From assembly GCA_963770275.1 (NCBI GenBank), contig CAVYPD010000025.1, positions 1 to 64,000 of the forward strand: 64,000 nt of DNA. Reading direction: 5' to 3'. Of this stretch, positions 1 through 10,269 are shown piece after piece; within the stretch, counting starts at the first letter, position 1; every line of letters begins with the position of its first letter. Made by a program: the position numbers and the translations under genes. The notes beneath the pieces are model-generated. The model saw nothing but the letters and a program-made list of their open reading frames with translations, made no database searches and was not told the origin of the DNA. The stretch comes from Roseiarcus sp963770275 (GTDB lineage: Bacteria > Pseudomonadota > Alphaproteobacteria > Rhizobiales > Beijerinckiaceae).

Positions 1-1237
1 GGCGAGCGACATCATTCGGCGGATTTAAAAGGAAACCGCGAATGTCCCAGGGATCGCGCTGTTCATGCAGCCGGTGCAGGACCTGTCGATCGACACGGCG
101 GTCAGCGCGACCCAATATCAGTTCACACTCGAGAACCAGGATCTGGCGTTGCTGCAGTCCTGGACGCCGAAGGTGTTGCAGCGCCTGAGCCAGATTCCGT
201 CGATCGCCGACGTGGCCAGCGATCTGCAGCCGGACGGTCGCTCCGTGATCGTCGATCTCGACCGCGCCAACGCGGCGCGCTTCGGCATCACTCCGGCAAT
301 CGTCGACAACGCACTCTACGACGCCTACGGCCAGCGCATCATCTCCACCATCTTCACCCAGAGCAACCAGTACCGTGTCATTCTCGACGTCGAGCCGTCC
401 ATGGCGCGCTCGGTGAAATCGCTCAATTCGATCTATTTGCCGTCCGCCGCTTCGACCACTGGTCAGACGCCGCTCGGATCGGTGGCCAATTTCACGGTCA
501 AGACCTCGCCGCTGCAGATCTCGCATCTGAAGCAGTTTCCGGTGACCACCATTTCGTTCAACCTCGCGCCGGGCGCATCGCTCGGACGAGGGGGTCGATG
601 CGATCGGCAAGGCGCTTCAAGAGATTGACTTGCCGCCGAGCTTCGCGTCAGCTTCCAGGGCGCGGCCCAGGCGTTCCAATCGGCGCTGTCGAACGAGATC
701 TTCCTGCTCGCGGCCGCGATTGCGGCCATGTATATCGTGCTCGGGGTGCTCTATGAGAGCTTCATCCACCCGATCACGATCCTGACCACGCTTCCGTCCG
801 CCGGCATCGGCGCGCTGTTGACGCTCAATGCGGCGGGAGCCGGGCTCGACATCATCGGCGTGATCGGCATCGTGCTCTTGATCGGCATCGTCAAGAAGAA
901 CGCGATCATGATGATCGACTTCGCGCTCGACGCGCAGCGCGACCAGGGACTGCCGGCGCGCGAAGCGATCTATCAGGCCTGTCTCTTGCGCCTGCGGCCG
1001 ATCCTGATGACGACGGTCGCGGCGATCTTCGGCGCCCTGCCTTTGATGCTAGGAACCGGCGTCGGCTCCGAGCTTCGCCGTCCGCTGGGTTTGGCGATTG
1101 TCGGCGGTCTCGCCTTCAGCCAGGTGCTGACGCTCTACACGACCCCGGTCATCTATCTGTTCTTCGAGCGCCTCGGCGAGCGGCTCGGCATGGGCTCTAC
1201 CCATTCCGCCGCTACTCTGGCGACGGAAACGCCGTGA
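1..1237 (+). pseudogene. RND efflux permease (MdtB-like), 3' part, broken
   Basis: This is the C-terminal half of an inner-membrane RND multidrug permease, cut by the window edge. It matches the MdtB/MdtC family: the periplasmic MQPVQDL segment sits at 65-85 and the C-terminal membrane core contains YIVLGVLYES and GIVKKNAIMMIDFALDAQR. Three lesions are visible. There is an in-frame TAA at 26-28 in the stretch leading to MQPVQDL. One extra base near 586 and one missing base near 643 shift the frame for about 57 bases and create a stop at 626-628; the same frame resumes and is open from 728 to 1237. It overlaps the next permease gene by four bases (GTGA). Either a decayed first copy of a tandem pair or residual sequence error. 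Confidence 0.85.
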
Positions 1238-4200
1238 ACAACCGGTTTTCCGAGCTCTTCATTCGCCGGCCCGTCGCGACGACTTTGCTCACGATCGGAA
1301 TCGTGTTCGGCGGATTGCTGGGCTATTCGCAATTGCCGGTTTCGCCGTTGCCGCAGGTCGACTTTCCAGTCATCTCGGTTCAGGCGAATATGCCGGGCGC
1401 GAGCCCCGACACGATGGCGACCTCGGTTGCGGCGCCGCTCGAGCGGCACCTGGGCCAGATCGCTGACGTCAACGAGATGACGTCGCAGAGCACGCTCGGC
1501 TCGACCCGCATCACCCTCCAGTTCGGGCTTGATCGCAACATCGATGGCGCGGCGCGAGACGTCCAGGCGGCCATCGTCGCGGCGCGGGTCGATCTGCCGA
1601 CCAGCCTGCGACAGAATCCGACCTACCATAAAGTCAATCCCGCTGACGCGCCGATCATGGTCATCGCCATGTCGTCGACGACGCACACCGCGGGGCAGCT
1701 CTATGATCTCGCCTCGAACATTCTGCAGCAGCGGCTGTCGCAGCTTCCGGGCATCGGCGAGGTTGATATCTCCGGTGCGGCGCTGCCGGCGGTGCGCGTC
1801 GAAATCAACCCCGGCGCGATCTTCCACTACGGCATTGGGCTTGAGGACATCCGCGCAGCGCTCGCGTCAGCCAACGCCAATAGCCCGAAGGGCGCGATCG
1901 AAGACGACGACTACCACTATCAGATTTACGCCAACGACCAGGCGTCCAAGGCGGCGCAATATCGCGATCTGGTCATCGCCTACCGCAACGGCGCGCCGGT
2001 CAGGCTCGCGGACGTCGCCGAAGTCGTCGATTCCGTCGAGGACCTGCGTAACGCCGGTCTTGTCAACGGTAAGCCGGGGGTCGCGGTCGTTCTGTCGCGC
2101 CAGCCTGGCGCCAACATCATTCAGGCGGTCGACAACGTTCGGGCCGAGTTGCCGAGGCTGATCGCTTCGCTGCCGGGCGACGTCGACCTCACAGTGGCCG
2201 TCGATCGGTCGAAGACGATCAGGCAATCGCTGACGGACACCGAGACGACGTTGGTGACCGCGGTCTTTCTGGTGATTCTGGTGGTGTTCGCCTTCTTGCG
2301 CAGCGTGCGCGCGGCGGCAATCCCGAGCGTCGCGGTGCCGACTTCGATCATCGGCTCGTTCGGCGTGATGTATCTCTTGGGCTTCAGCCTCAACAACCTG
2401 TCGCTGATGGCCCTGACGATCTCGACCGGCTTCGTCGTGGACGACGCCATCGTCGTGCTCGAGAACATCTCGCGTTATCTCGAGGAGGGTATGCCGCGCG
2501 TCGAGGCCGCGATCCGAGGCGCGGCCGAAGTCGGCTTCACCGTCGTTTCGATCACCTTGTCGCTGATCGCGGTGTTTGCGCCGCTGCTCTTCTTCGGCGG
2601 CATCGTCGGGCGCTTGTTCACCGAATTCTCGCTGACGCTCACGGTCGCCGTTCTGATCTCTATGGTCGTCTCGCTGACGACCACGCCAATGATGTGCGCG
2701 TTGATCCTGCCGCGCGGGCGGACCCAACATGGGCGACTTTATCGAGTAACGGAGCGCGGCTTCGACGCAATGCTCGCCTTCTATCGATCGACATTGCGTG
2801 TCGCGCTTCGTCATCCCGGACTTGTGGCGTTGTCATTATTCGCCACGGTCGGGCTCAACTACTACATGTTCCGCTATCAGATGAGTTACGGCTTGTTTCC
2901 GGTGCAGGACACGGGCCTCATCATCGGCTCGATTGAGGGCGATCAGAGCATCTCCTTTCAGGCGATGAAGACCAAGTTCACTCAATTGCAGACCATCGTG
3001 CAGGACGACCCTGCCGTCGACAGCGTCGTCGGTTTCACCGGAGGACGGGGCACGAATAGGGGTTTCATCTACGTCTCGCTAAAGCCGTACGACCAGCGCA
3101 AAGTCACCGCCGACGACGTCGTGGCCCGGCTTCGCGGCAAGCTGTCGCAGGTCGCCGGCGCGCGGCTCTTCATGGTCGCGGTGTCGGACCTGAGAACAGG
3201 GGGACGGCAGGGCAACGCGGCCTATCAATATACGTTGCTCTCCGACGACCCGACGGAGCTCTACGCCTGGTCGCCCAAACTGACCCAGGCGCTGATGGGC
3301 AACGACATCATCAAGGACGTCAACTCCGATCAGCAGCTCGGCGGCCTCCAGACCAACCTCACGATCGATCGCGACACCGCGATGCGGCTCGGACTCACCC
3401 TGAGCGCCATCGACAACACGCTCTATGACGCTTTCGGCCAGCGTCAGGTTTCGACCATCTACAACGCGCTCAACCAGTATCACGTCGTCATGGAGATCGC
3501 GCCGCGCTACTGGCAGGATCCGCGCACGTTGGACCAGATCTATGTTTCGACGTCCGGCGCCAATCCGACCGGCGTGCAACAGACGGGGATCGCAGCCGGC
3601 GACTTTACATCCTCGACCGGGCCGGCGAGCACGGCGGCGACAATCGCCGCGGATTCGGCGCGCAATCTCGCGACCAATTCCTTGGCCGTCAGCGGTCATT
3701 CCGCGGCTTCGACAGGGGCTGCAGTTACGACCTCGCTCGAGACCATGGTCCCGCTTTCGGCCTTCGCCAAATTCGAGCCTGGTCACACCCCGCTCAGCGT
3801 CAATCATCAAGGACAGTTCGCCGCAACGACGATATCGTTCAACCTCGCCCCGGGCCGCTCGCTCAGCGAGGCCAAGACGGAGATCGACAGCGCGATCGAA
3901 CGCATCGGCATGCCTTCGACAGTCCGTGGCTCGTTCGCCGGCACCGCCGCGACCTTTCAGCAATCGCAATCGAGCATGCCCCTTTTGTTCGGCGCCGCGC
4001 TGGTGACGATCTATATCGTGCTGGGCGTTCTCTACGAGAGCCTGATCCATCCCCTCACCATCCTCTCGACGCTGTTCTCCGCCAGCGTCGGCGCGGCATT
4101 GGCCTTGTGGCTCTTCGACACCCAGTTCACGATTATCGCCGCAATCGGCGTTCTGCTCTTGATCGGCATCGTGAAGAAGAACGCCATCATGATGGTCGAC

Positions 4201-4530
4201 TTTGCCCTCGAAGCGGAACGGCAGGGGCGCAACACGCGCGAAGCGATCGAAGAGGCCTGTCTCCTTCGCTTTCGTCCGATCATGATGACGACCTTCGCCG
4301 CGCTGTTCGGCGCGCTGCCGCTGGCGTTTGGAACCGGCGAAGGCTCGGAGCTGCGCCATCCGCTCGGGATCACCATCGTCGGCGGCCTCATCGTCAGTCA
4401 GGCGCTGACGCTGTACACGACCCCGGTCGTTTTCATCTATCTGGACGATTTCGGGAAGTGGCTATCAGGCTTGTGGCGCAGGTATTATCTGCGCCACGGC
4501 GCCGCGCCGATGGCGGGCGCAGCCGAGTGA
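1234..4530 (+). CDS. RND multidrug efflux permease (MdtC-like)
   Basis: A full-length RND (AcrB/MdtC class) proton-driven drug exporter of 1098 residues in the inner membrane. The N-terminus FIRRPVATTLLTIGIVFGGL is the usual first transmembrane helix. The core has AFLRSVRAAAIPSVAVP, FVVDDAIVVLENISR (the proton-relay Asp pair) and, near the C-terminus, YIVLGVLYESLIHP and GIVKKNAIMMVDFALEAER. The start is GTG at 1234, overlapping the upstream permease stop by 4 bases, so the two are translationally coupled as in mdtBC. The protein is about 60 residues longer than usual because residues ~772-836 form a Ser/Thr/Ala-rich low-complexity insert in the second periplasmic domain. The membrane-fusion partner would lie upstream of the window. 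Function in multi-drug export is by family. Confidence 0.93.
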   Translation: MNNRFSELFIRRPVATTLLTIGIVFGGLLGYSQLPVSPLPQVDFPVISVQANMPGASPDTMATSVAAPLERHLGQIADVNEMTSQSTLGSTRITLQFGLDRNIDGAARDVQAAIVAARVDLPTSLRQNPTYHKVNPADAPIMVIAMSSTTHTAGQLYDLASNILQQRLSQLPGIGEVDISGAALPAVRVEINPGAIFHYGIGLEDIRAALASANANSPKGAIEDDDYHYQIYANDQASKAAQYRDLVIAYRNGAPVRLADVAEVVDSVEDLRNAGLVNGKPGVAVVLSRQPGANIIQAVDNVRAELPRLIASLPGDVDLTVAVDRSKTIRQSLTDTETTLVTAVFLVILVVFAFLRSVRAAAIPSVAVPTSIIGSFGVMYLLGFSLNNLSLMALTISTGFVVDDAIVVLENISRYLEEGMPRVEAAIRGAAEVGFTVVSITLSLIAVFAPLLFFGGIVGRLFTEFSLTLTVAVLISMVVSLTTTPMMCALILPRGRTQHGRLYRVTERGFDAMLAFYRSTLRVALRHPGLVALSLFATVGLNYYMFRYQMSYGLFPVQDTGLIIGSIEGDQSISFQAMKTKFTQLQTIVQDDPAVDSVVGFTGGRGTNRGFIYVSLKPYDQRKVTADDVVARLRGKLSQVAGARLFMVAVSDLRTGGRQGNAAYQYTLLSDDPTELYAWSPKLTQALMGNDIIKDVNSDQQLGGLQTNLTIDRDTAMRLGLTLSAIDNTLYDAFGQRQVSTIYNALNQYHVVMEIAPRYWQDPRTLDQIYVSTSGANPTGVQQTGIAAGDFTSSTGPASTAATIAADSARNLATNSLAVSGHSAASTGAAVTTSLETMVPLSAFAKFEPGHTPLSVNHQGQFAATTISFNLAPGRSLSEAKTEIDSAIERIGMPSTVRGSFAGTAATFQQSQSSMPLLFGAALVTIYIVLGVLYESLIHPLTILSTLFSASVGAALALWLFDTQFTIIAAIGVLLLIGIVKKNAIMMVDFALEAERQGRNTREAIEEACLLRFRPIMMTTFAALFGALPLAFGTGEGSELRHPLGITIVGGLIVSQALTLYTTPVVFIYLDDFGKWLSGLWRRYYLRHGAAPMAGAAE

Positions 4531-4542
4531 TTGCGGTCGCAC

Positions 4543-6574
4543 TTAAAGCGGCAGAGCGTACCGGAGAGCGGTTTCCGCCGCGGCGCGAGCCTCGTCGATC
4601 GATATCGGACCGTTGTTGGCGACGCGCGCGGCCTTGATGGCTTCGACTAACGCGGGCGGTCCTTTGATCTCGGTCAGTTCGCCGGAGCCATCGGCGAGCC
4701 GCTCGAGCATCGCCGCCTGCGCGTCGTCATCGGCGAAGGCCACGGCCTGCATGAGCGCCGTGACCGGCCGTGGCGAGTTTGAGCAGCGCGCAAGGCGGTA
4801 GGCGTTGAGGAAGCGCTTGGCGTCGCGCGGCGAATGCGCGGCGAGGGGCGCGAGCGCCGCAAGCAGCGTCGTTTCCGCGCTCGACAGCGGCTCCAAGAGC
4901 GCGGTCGCAATGGCCGCATCCGGCGCGGGCGCTGGCTGCGCGCCCGCCGACAGAAGGCGCGCGACCACGAGCTCGCCGTCGGCGTCCTTGCGGGCCGGCA
5001 GGTTGACCGTGACTTGGAGCCATTTGCCAAGCCGCCGCCGCGCCTCGCGCGCGCTGCCTAGCGCGCCCGAAAGTCGGCCGGGATCGAAAGCCAGGAGACC
5101 GATGCAGCCTGGCCCCATCACGCCCTGGGCGGCGTCGATCCAGCTGATCGCCGCGGCCGGCGACAGCGCGTCGAGATTGTCCACGATCACGATGAGCCGA
5201 TCGAGCGCCGGTCCGGCCGCGGCCGGTTGCCCGACCCGGGCGCCAAGCGCGGTGAGGAATTCTCGCGCCGCGCCCGACGGAGCATGGCTCGATTCGAGAA
5301 ATTCGGGCCCGGGGGTCCGCATGGACGCTATGCCTCCGGCGCGTTGGCTCGCTGCTTCGGCGCGCTTGGCGGCTGCGTCAGATTCCGTCGTGAGCGCCGC
5401 CACGCGCTGATTGAGGCGAGCGGCGCGTAAGTCGAGGTCGTTACGCCGGTCGCGGACCTCGCTCGTGAGCAATCGCCCACCGCGCAACAGAAGGTTCGAG
5501 AACCCAAGCGCGCGCCATAGATTGAGCGCGATGGCCAGCGCCCCGAGGATGAACAGAATCTGCGCCGCTCGATCGAACCAATCGCCGTGCGCCGCCACCC
5601 AATCCCCGGCAGGCTTCGAGCGAGTCGCTCCCGTGCTCGATCGCGTCGGTCGCCGTTTGGCCGTGCAGAAACCGGAGGATGAAGGCCAGCACGAAGGCGA
5701 CGACGCCCCAGAGGAGCAGCCGCGCCTGACTGCCGTAGGCCCATATCGACCGAATGACGACCCCGACCCGGCCGCCAGCGCCGATGGTCGAAACGTCTCG
5801 CGCCAGATTGCGGTAGCTCGAGTCTGCGTCCGCTCCAGCCAGCCCGAAACGGCGCAGCTGCGCTTCGATCGTTCCTCGGTGCGCTCGTGCGAAGACGTCG
5901 AGTCGCGAGCCTGGCGTGTCGAAGGCCAGCGCGTCCGCGAGACGTGCGCGTTTGGCCTCGACCTCGTCGCGCTGCGTGCGCTCAGCCTCAAGCTTCCTGA
6001 CGAGATCGTCATGACGATCGGAAGCGGCGCTCGCCGCCCGGTGCGGATCGCTGCCCGCATGGCGAAGGTCATCCAACAGGCCAGAATAGTCGGCGCTGCC
6101 TTGCGCGCGATCGAGCGCGGCATAGGCCGCGCTGGCGATCGCCACCGGCGCCTCGACGCCGATCGAAGCATCGACGCGCGCCAGCACGACCCGCTGAAGC
6201 GCTGGCCCGCTTGTCGTCGCCAAAGCGCTGAGCTGTTCAATCATGTGCGTGAGACGCCTCAACGCGAAGGTCTTGCCGGCGCCGGACGGTCCCAAGATCG
6301 CCGCCAGAAACGGCGTCTGGACCTGAGAGGTCACGCAAAGATGAGCCAACGGCTGCACGATTTGGCCGGCGTTCAGGAGGTCCGCCCCGTCGGCCGAATC
6401 GCCGAGGAAGATCGGCTCGGCCCGGCTCGGCGCGGCCGGCGGAGGCGGCGCGATCGAAACGGGCGGCGCGGCCGATTGTGCGGGGGACCGCGGAGCAAGC
6501 GAGAGAGGCGCCTTGTCGCTCGTCCCGACGTCCCCAAGCAGGCGGACCTTCGAATTCACGCTTGGCTCGGACAA
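4543..6574 (-). pseudogene. KAP-family P-loop NTPase, membrane-associated, one frameshift
   Basis: About 676 residues if one frameshift is repaired. The N-terminal ~55 residues are Pro/Ala-rich. Then come Walker A GPSGAGKT (residues 95-102), a first membrane helix (LLLWGVVAFVLAFILRFL) and a second one (QILFILGALAIALNLW), then a heptad-rich stretch with Ala, Arg and Glu. A Walker B-like LIVIVDNLDALSP follows, and the KAP hallmark SPRDAKRFLNAY lies near the end. Two helices inserted in a P-loop domain is the architecture of KAP NTPases; their cellular role is poorly known. The reading frame shifts near 5610, where the first frame runs into CRGLGGG while the downstream frame continues AGDWVAAHGDW; removing one base joins them. 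Convergent with the RND operon, 12 bases apart. Confidence 0.8.
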
Positions 6575-6670
6575 TCAATCCTCCTCAACGCCGCTCGGGA
6601 AAACGCGCCGGGCGGCGCCTAATTTGAGTGCGCGGCCCTAACCACCGCAAGGGCCCCGGCAAGTCAAGCC

Positions 6671-8151
6671 TTGCCTTCCCCCGGAAGAGCGGCAGCCTAT
6701 GCCGAGCCGGGAAATCAGGCTAAGCCGCGTCGCAATTGTCTGTCCGATGGAGGCCTTGAGCCCTTGCTCGCATTTGCTTCGCCAACACCCGACGCAACGC
6801 CGGTATGGCTCGTCAGCGTGGGCAACTGGCCCTCAGTCAAATCCACGATCGGCGCGGCCGCCGCGGCCTTCGCTGACCGCTGCGGCTTCCAGCCGAAAGC
6901 CGGACGCATGCAGCTTCTCCCAGGCGAGGCTGGCGCGCTTGCGGGAGTTCTTGTTCGGAATTGACGAAGCGAACGCGCCGACGCGCGACCCGTTCGGCCC
7001 CGGCAAGCTCGCAACGTCGCTGCCTGAAGGCGTGTACCGGTTCGCCAACACGCCTCAAGACGCCGATCTCGCCGCGCTCGGCTTCCTGCTCGCGCTTTAT
7101 CGATACGACCGCTTCAAGGCCAACAAGGCGCCGACGCCCCAGCTCGTCGCGCCCGACGAGGTCGACGCGATCCGGATTCAGCGGATTGCGGAGTCGATTG
7201 CGTACGGACGTGATCTCGTCAACGCGCCCGCCAATGTCCTGGGCCCGAACGCGCTTGAACAGGAGGCGGTCAAGCTCGCCGAGCATTTCGACGCCAGCGT
7301 CACCGTGGTGCGCGGCGACGAACTCATCGGCGCCAATTTTCCACTCATCCACGCTGTCGGACGCGCGGGCGCCGAAGAGCCCCGGCTCGTCGACTTTTCC
7401 TGGGGACGCGAGGACGCGCCAAAAGTGTCGCTCATCGGCAAAGGGGTCACCTTCGACACCGGCGGTCTCGACATCAAGCCGGCTTCCGGCATGGAGCTCA
7501 TGAAAAAGGACATGGGCGGGGCGGCGACGGCGCTGACGCTGGCGCGGATGATCATGGAGGCGGGGCTTGATCTCCGCTTGAGGACGCTGATCCCGATCGT
7601 CGAGAACGCGATCTCGGCGCCGGCGATGCGACCGGGCGACGTGATTGTCAGCCGCAAGGGGATCTCGGTCGAAGTCGGCAACACCGACGCCGAGGGGCGG
7701 ATGATCCTTGCGGACGCGCTCGCGCTTGCGGACGAGGACGCGCCGGAGCTGATGTTCGACTTTGCCACCTTGACCGGCGCCGCGCGGGTCGCGCTCGGCC
7801 CCGATCTGCCGCCTTTCTACACCGACGACGATGCGCTCGCGAGCTTCGATCGCCGGCCATTCCGCGCGCGTGCGCGATCCGCTCTGGCGCATGCCGCTCT
7901 GGCGTCCTTACGACGCGATGATTGAGGGCTCCGTCGCGGACATCAGCAATTCGGGCTCCGGCGCCGGCATGGCGGGGTCGATCACCGCCGCGCTCTTTCT
8001 TCGGCGATTCGTCGACAAGGCTAAGTCCTGGGCGCATTTCGACGTCTACGCCTGGAATCCGAAGCCGCGCGCCCATGGGCCGGCGGGCGGCGAGATCCAG
8101 GCGGCGCGGGCGTTGTTCGAACTCCTAAGCGAGCGTTATCCGAGGCGGTGA
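6671..8151 (+). pseudogene. M17 leucyl aminopeptidase family protein, two frameshifts
   Basis: A cytosolic two-metal M17 aminopeptidase. The core carries the family metal ligands: GKGVTFDTGGLDIKPASGM, KKDMGGAA and NTDAEGRMILADAL, then the ATLTGAARVALG segment. The C-terminal part continues DPLWRMPLWRPYDAMIEG and SNSGSGAGMAGSITAALFL, typical of the short PepA-like paralogues of Alphaproteobacteria. Three frames must be joined: an extra G near 6954 (GVLF then GIDEAN after its removal) and a second shift near 7850 between DDALAS and ARVRDPLWR. The true start is uncertain; the first recognisable residues lie near 6750. Either inactive or interrupted by sequence errors; all metal ligands are preserved, which favours the latter. 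Confidence 0.82.
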
Positions 8152-8171
8152 GGCGAGTCTGCGCCTCTTCG

Positions 8172-8887
8172 TCACCCGATCAGCCAGGGCAGAAGCGCCG
8201 GAATCAACGCCGGGGTGACGATGGCGTTAAGTCCCATGGCGAGGCCGGCGAACACGCCGGCGACCGGATCGACCGCGAAGGCGCGCGCCGTGCCGATGCC
8301 ATGCGAGGCGAGCCCACGGCGAAGCCGCGCGCCGCGTAGTCGGTCACGCCGAGCGCGTCCATGAGGGGGGTCACGATAACCGCGCCGAGGATGCCGGTGG
8401 CGATGACGAGAACGGCGGTCAGCGGCGGCGCGCCACCGAGCGCCTCGGTCACCGCCATCGCGACGCCGGCCGTGATCGACTTCGGCGCGAGCGCGATCAG
8501 GATTGCGCGCGGCGCGCCGAACGCTTTCGCGACCAGCACCGCGGACGCGATCGCCACAGTCGCGCCGATGAGCAGCGCCGCCGCAAGCGGCCAGACATTG
8601 CGTCTGACGAGCGCGAAATTGGCATAGATCGGCACACCAAGCGCGACCGTCGCCGGCCCGAGCAGGAAATGCACGAACTGGGCGCCGTTGAAATAAGTCT
8701 GGTAGTCCGTTCCGGTGAGCTTGAGCAATCCTCCAAGCAGGGCGATGGCGATCAAGACGTGATTGACGATCGGGCGTCGGCCCGCCGCCTTCGCCAGCGC
8801 GTCGGCGACAAGGAAGGCTGCAAGCGTCGCCGTCAGCCAAAAGAGAGGCGTCGTCTGCAGATAGACCCAGAGGCGGAACGGGGTGAT
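8172..8887 (-). pseudogene. lrgB: LrgB/CidB-family membrane protein, frameshifted, start codon lost
   Basis: LrgB-family (PF04172) integral membrane protein, antiholin/pyruvate-transport associated. The segment LLGPATVALGVPIYAN and the AVLVIATGILGAVIVTPLMD motif are diagnostic. The C-terminus GLAMGLNAIVTPALIPALLPWLIG is in a different frame: one base is missing near 8312, between FAVG and LASHGIG. The expected start is also absent. At the junction with lrgA the sequence reads gcatcacc where gcatgacc would give an ATGA overlap, so position 8885 G in place of C removes both the lrgB ATG and the lrgA TGA. Translation would run TPFRLWVYLQTTPLFWL after that codon. Confidence 0.8.
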
Positions 8888-9267
8888 GCCTCGCCTTTCG
8901 CGCCGGTGAGGCGCTTGACGAGCAGGAAGACGCCGACGGTGGCGAGCAGCGTCGCAATGGTCGAGACGACGAGCGCCACGGCGAGCGCCAATCCCTGCTC
9001 GCGCAACAGGCCCATGTACTGCACCACGCCGACGCCTGCGGGCACGAACAAAAGCGGCAACGCGGCGAGCAACCCCCTTGCAGCTTTGCCGAGGTCGCTT
9101 TCAGCCAGCGCCTCTTCATCGAGCGGCCGCCAGCGCTGGTAAAGGCTAAGCGCAACAACCAGCAGCGCGAGTCCGATCACCGGGCCGGGCGCCGGCAATC
9201 CAAGCCCGCGCGCCGCGACCTCGCCGACGAGCTGAAATGCGAGGAGGATGAAAAAGCCGCGGATCAT
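8833..9267 (-). CDS. lrgA: LrgA/CidA-family holin-like membrane protein
   Basis: A small four-helix CidA/LrgA (PF03788) inner-membrane protein, the usual partner of LrgB. It starts MIRGFFILLAFQLVGEVAAR and contains PAPGPVIGLALLVVAL, LLFVPAGVGVV and a last helix ending FLLVKRLTGAKGEA. The natural end is expected at 8884, giving 127 residues. Because the codon there reads TCA instead of TGA the open frame runs 17 more codons into lrgB in the wrong frame. The lrgA-lrgB order with a 4-base overlap is the normal operon arrangement. Proposed family roles are murein hydrolase export control and small-metabolite transport. Confidence 0.85.
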   Translation of the reverse strand: MIRGFFILLAFQLVGEVAARGLGLPAPGPVIGLALLVVALSLYQRWRPLDEEALAESDLGKAARGLLAALPLLFVPAGVGVVQYMGLLREQGLALAVALVVSTIATLLATVGVFLLVKRLTGAKGEASPRSASGSICRRRLSFG

Positions 9268-9317
9268 GCCGATTTGTCGCCGCCAGAGGCGGTGAGGTCA
9301 ACGCAAGCGCCTACGAC

Positions 9318-9378
9318 GCCCGCGATGATCGACTTCAAAAACGCCACGCGCCGGGCGAACGCCGCGCGGCGCTATGAG
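9318..9378 (-). pseudogene. Fragment of winged-helix regulator tail
   Basis: A ~60-base fragment whose - strand reads RRAAFARRVAFLKSII. This is nearly the same as the tail of the regulator remnant at 11437-11662 (GRAAFARHVAFLKSII). No start, no helix-turn-helix and no full domain are present. It sits in the 168-base gap between lrgA and the PanB-family gene. It is a relic of duplication or recombination rather than a gene. Confidence 0.5.
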
Positions 9379-9435
9379 CAGCGTTTGGCTTCGCGGCGCC
9401 CTTGCTTTATCCGAGGATAAAAATGGAGGGGATCA

Positions 9436-10242
9436 ATGGCTCTGACGAAACACGCTCGGCTCACGGTCGCCGATTTGCGCAAGCTCAAGGGCAAGCGGCA
9501 ATTGACGATGCTGTTCGTCGAAACGCCTGAAGAGGCGGCTGCGGCGTCTGCGGCCGGCATTGATATTCTGTCGATCGTTGAACACCTCTGGTCGCCCTCG
9601 ATGCGCGAGGCGGCGGGCGACTGTTTCGTGCAGGTCGGGCTCATCTACGGCCAGCACTGCACCTACGAGGACTATCTACGCGCCGCACACAAAAACCTGA
9701 TGATCGGCGGGGACGCGTTCTATTGCGCCGGCAGTCTCGACACGATCTCCAAGCTCGCTGCCGAAGGAATTCCGGTCGTCGGCCATGTCGGGCTCATCCC
9801 TGCGCGGGCGACATGGAGCGGCGGATTCAAGGCCGTGGGCAAGACCGCCGCCGAAGCGATGCAGGTCTACCATCACGTCAAGCAGCTCGAAGCTGCGGGG
9901 GCGGTCGCGGCCGAGATCGAGGTCGTGCCCGCGCGCGTGGCGAGCGAGATTGCGAAGCGCACGACGCTTGTTCTCATGTCGATGGGCGCCGGCTCAGGCT
10001 GCGACGCGCAATATCTGTTCGCCGAGGACGTGCTGGGTTACTCGCGCGGTCATCAACCCCGTCACGCCAAAGTCTACCGCAACTTTCGCGCGGAGTACGA
10101 GCGCTTACAGCGCGAGCGCATCGCCGCCTTCCAGGAGTTCCGGGCCGATGTCGAGAAGGGCGCTTTCCCTGAGGACAAGCATCTGGTGCCGATCGCTGAC
10201 GCTGAGTTCGAGATGTTTGCGAAGGGATTGGAGACGCGATGA
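9436..10242 (+). CDS. panB: Divergent ketopantoate hydroxymethyltransferase (PanB) family protein
   Basis: A 268-residue TIM barrel of the PanB family, which forms ketopantoate from 2-oxoisovalerate and methylene-THF for pantothenate/CoA. Visible hallmarks are IPVVGHVGLIPA, the FKAVGKTAAEA loop, the catalytic-Glu strand AAEIEVVPARVA and MSMGAGSGCDAQYLFAEDVLG. However the metal-binding loop that reads VGDSLG in classical PanB is replaced by SIVEHLWSPSMR, so one Mg ligand Asp is not conserved, and the second half is followed by a long helical tail. It may be a paralogue with a different aldehyde/ketoacid rather than the biosynthetic enzyme. A GGAGGG ribosome site lies 8-9 bases before the ATG. 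It stands alone with no panC beside it. Confidence 0.75.
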   Translation: MALTKHARLTVADLRKLKGKRQLTMLFVETPEEAAAASAAGIDILSIVEHLWSPSMREAAGDCFVQVGLIYGQHCTYEDYLRAAHKNLMIGGDAFYCAGSLDTISKLAAEGIPVVGHVGLIPARATWSGGFKAVGKTAAEAMQVYHHVKQLEAAGAVAAEIEVVPARVASEIAKRTTLVLMSMGAGSGCDAQYLFAEDVLGYSRGHQPRHAKVYRNFRAEYERLQRERIAAFQEFRADVEKGAFPEDKHLVPIADAEFEMFAKGLETR

Positions 10243-10269
10243 GGGCCGGGCCACTACTTCCAAGCTGAA

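Noticed and set aside
1153..1827. Long open frames antisense to the RND genes and similar frames throughout the window
   Set aside because: Arg-rich composition, no family features, and they lie fully opposite well-supported genes; a GC-rich codon artefact.
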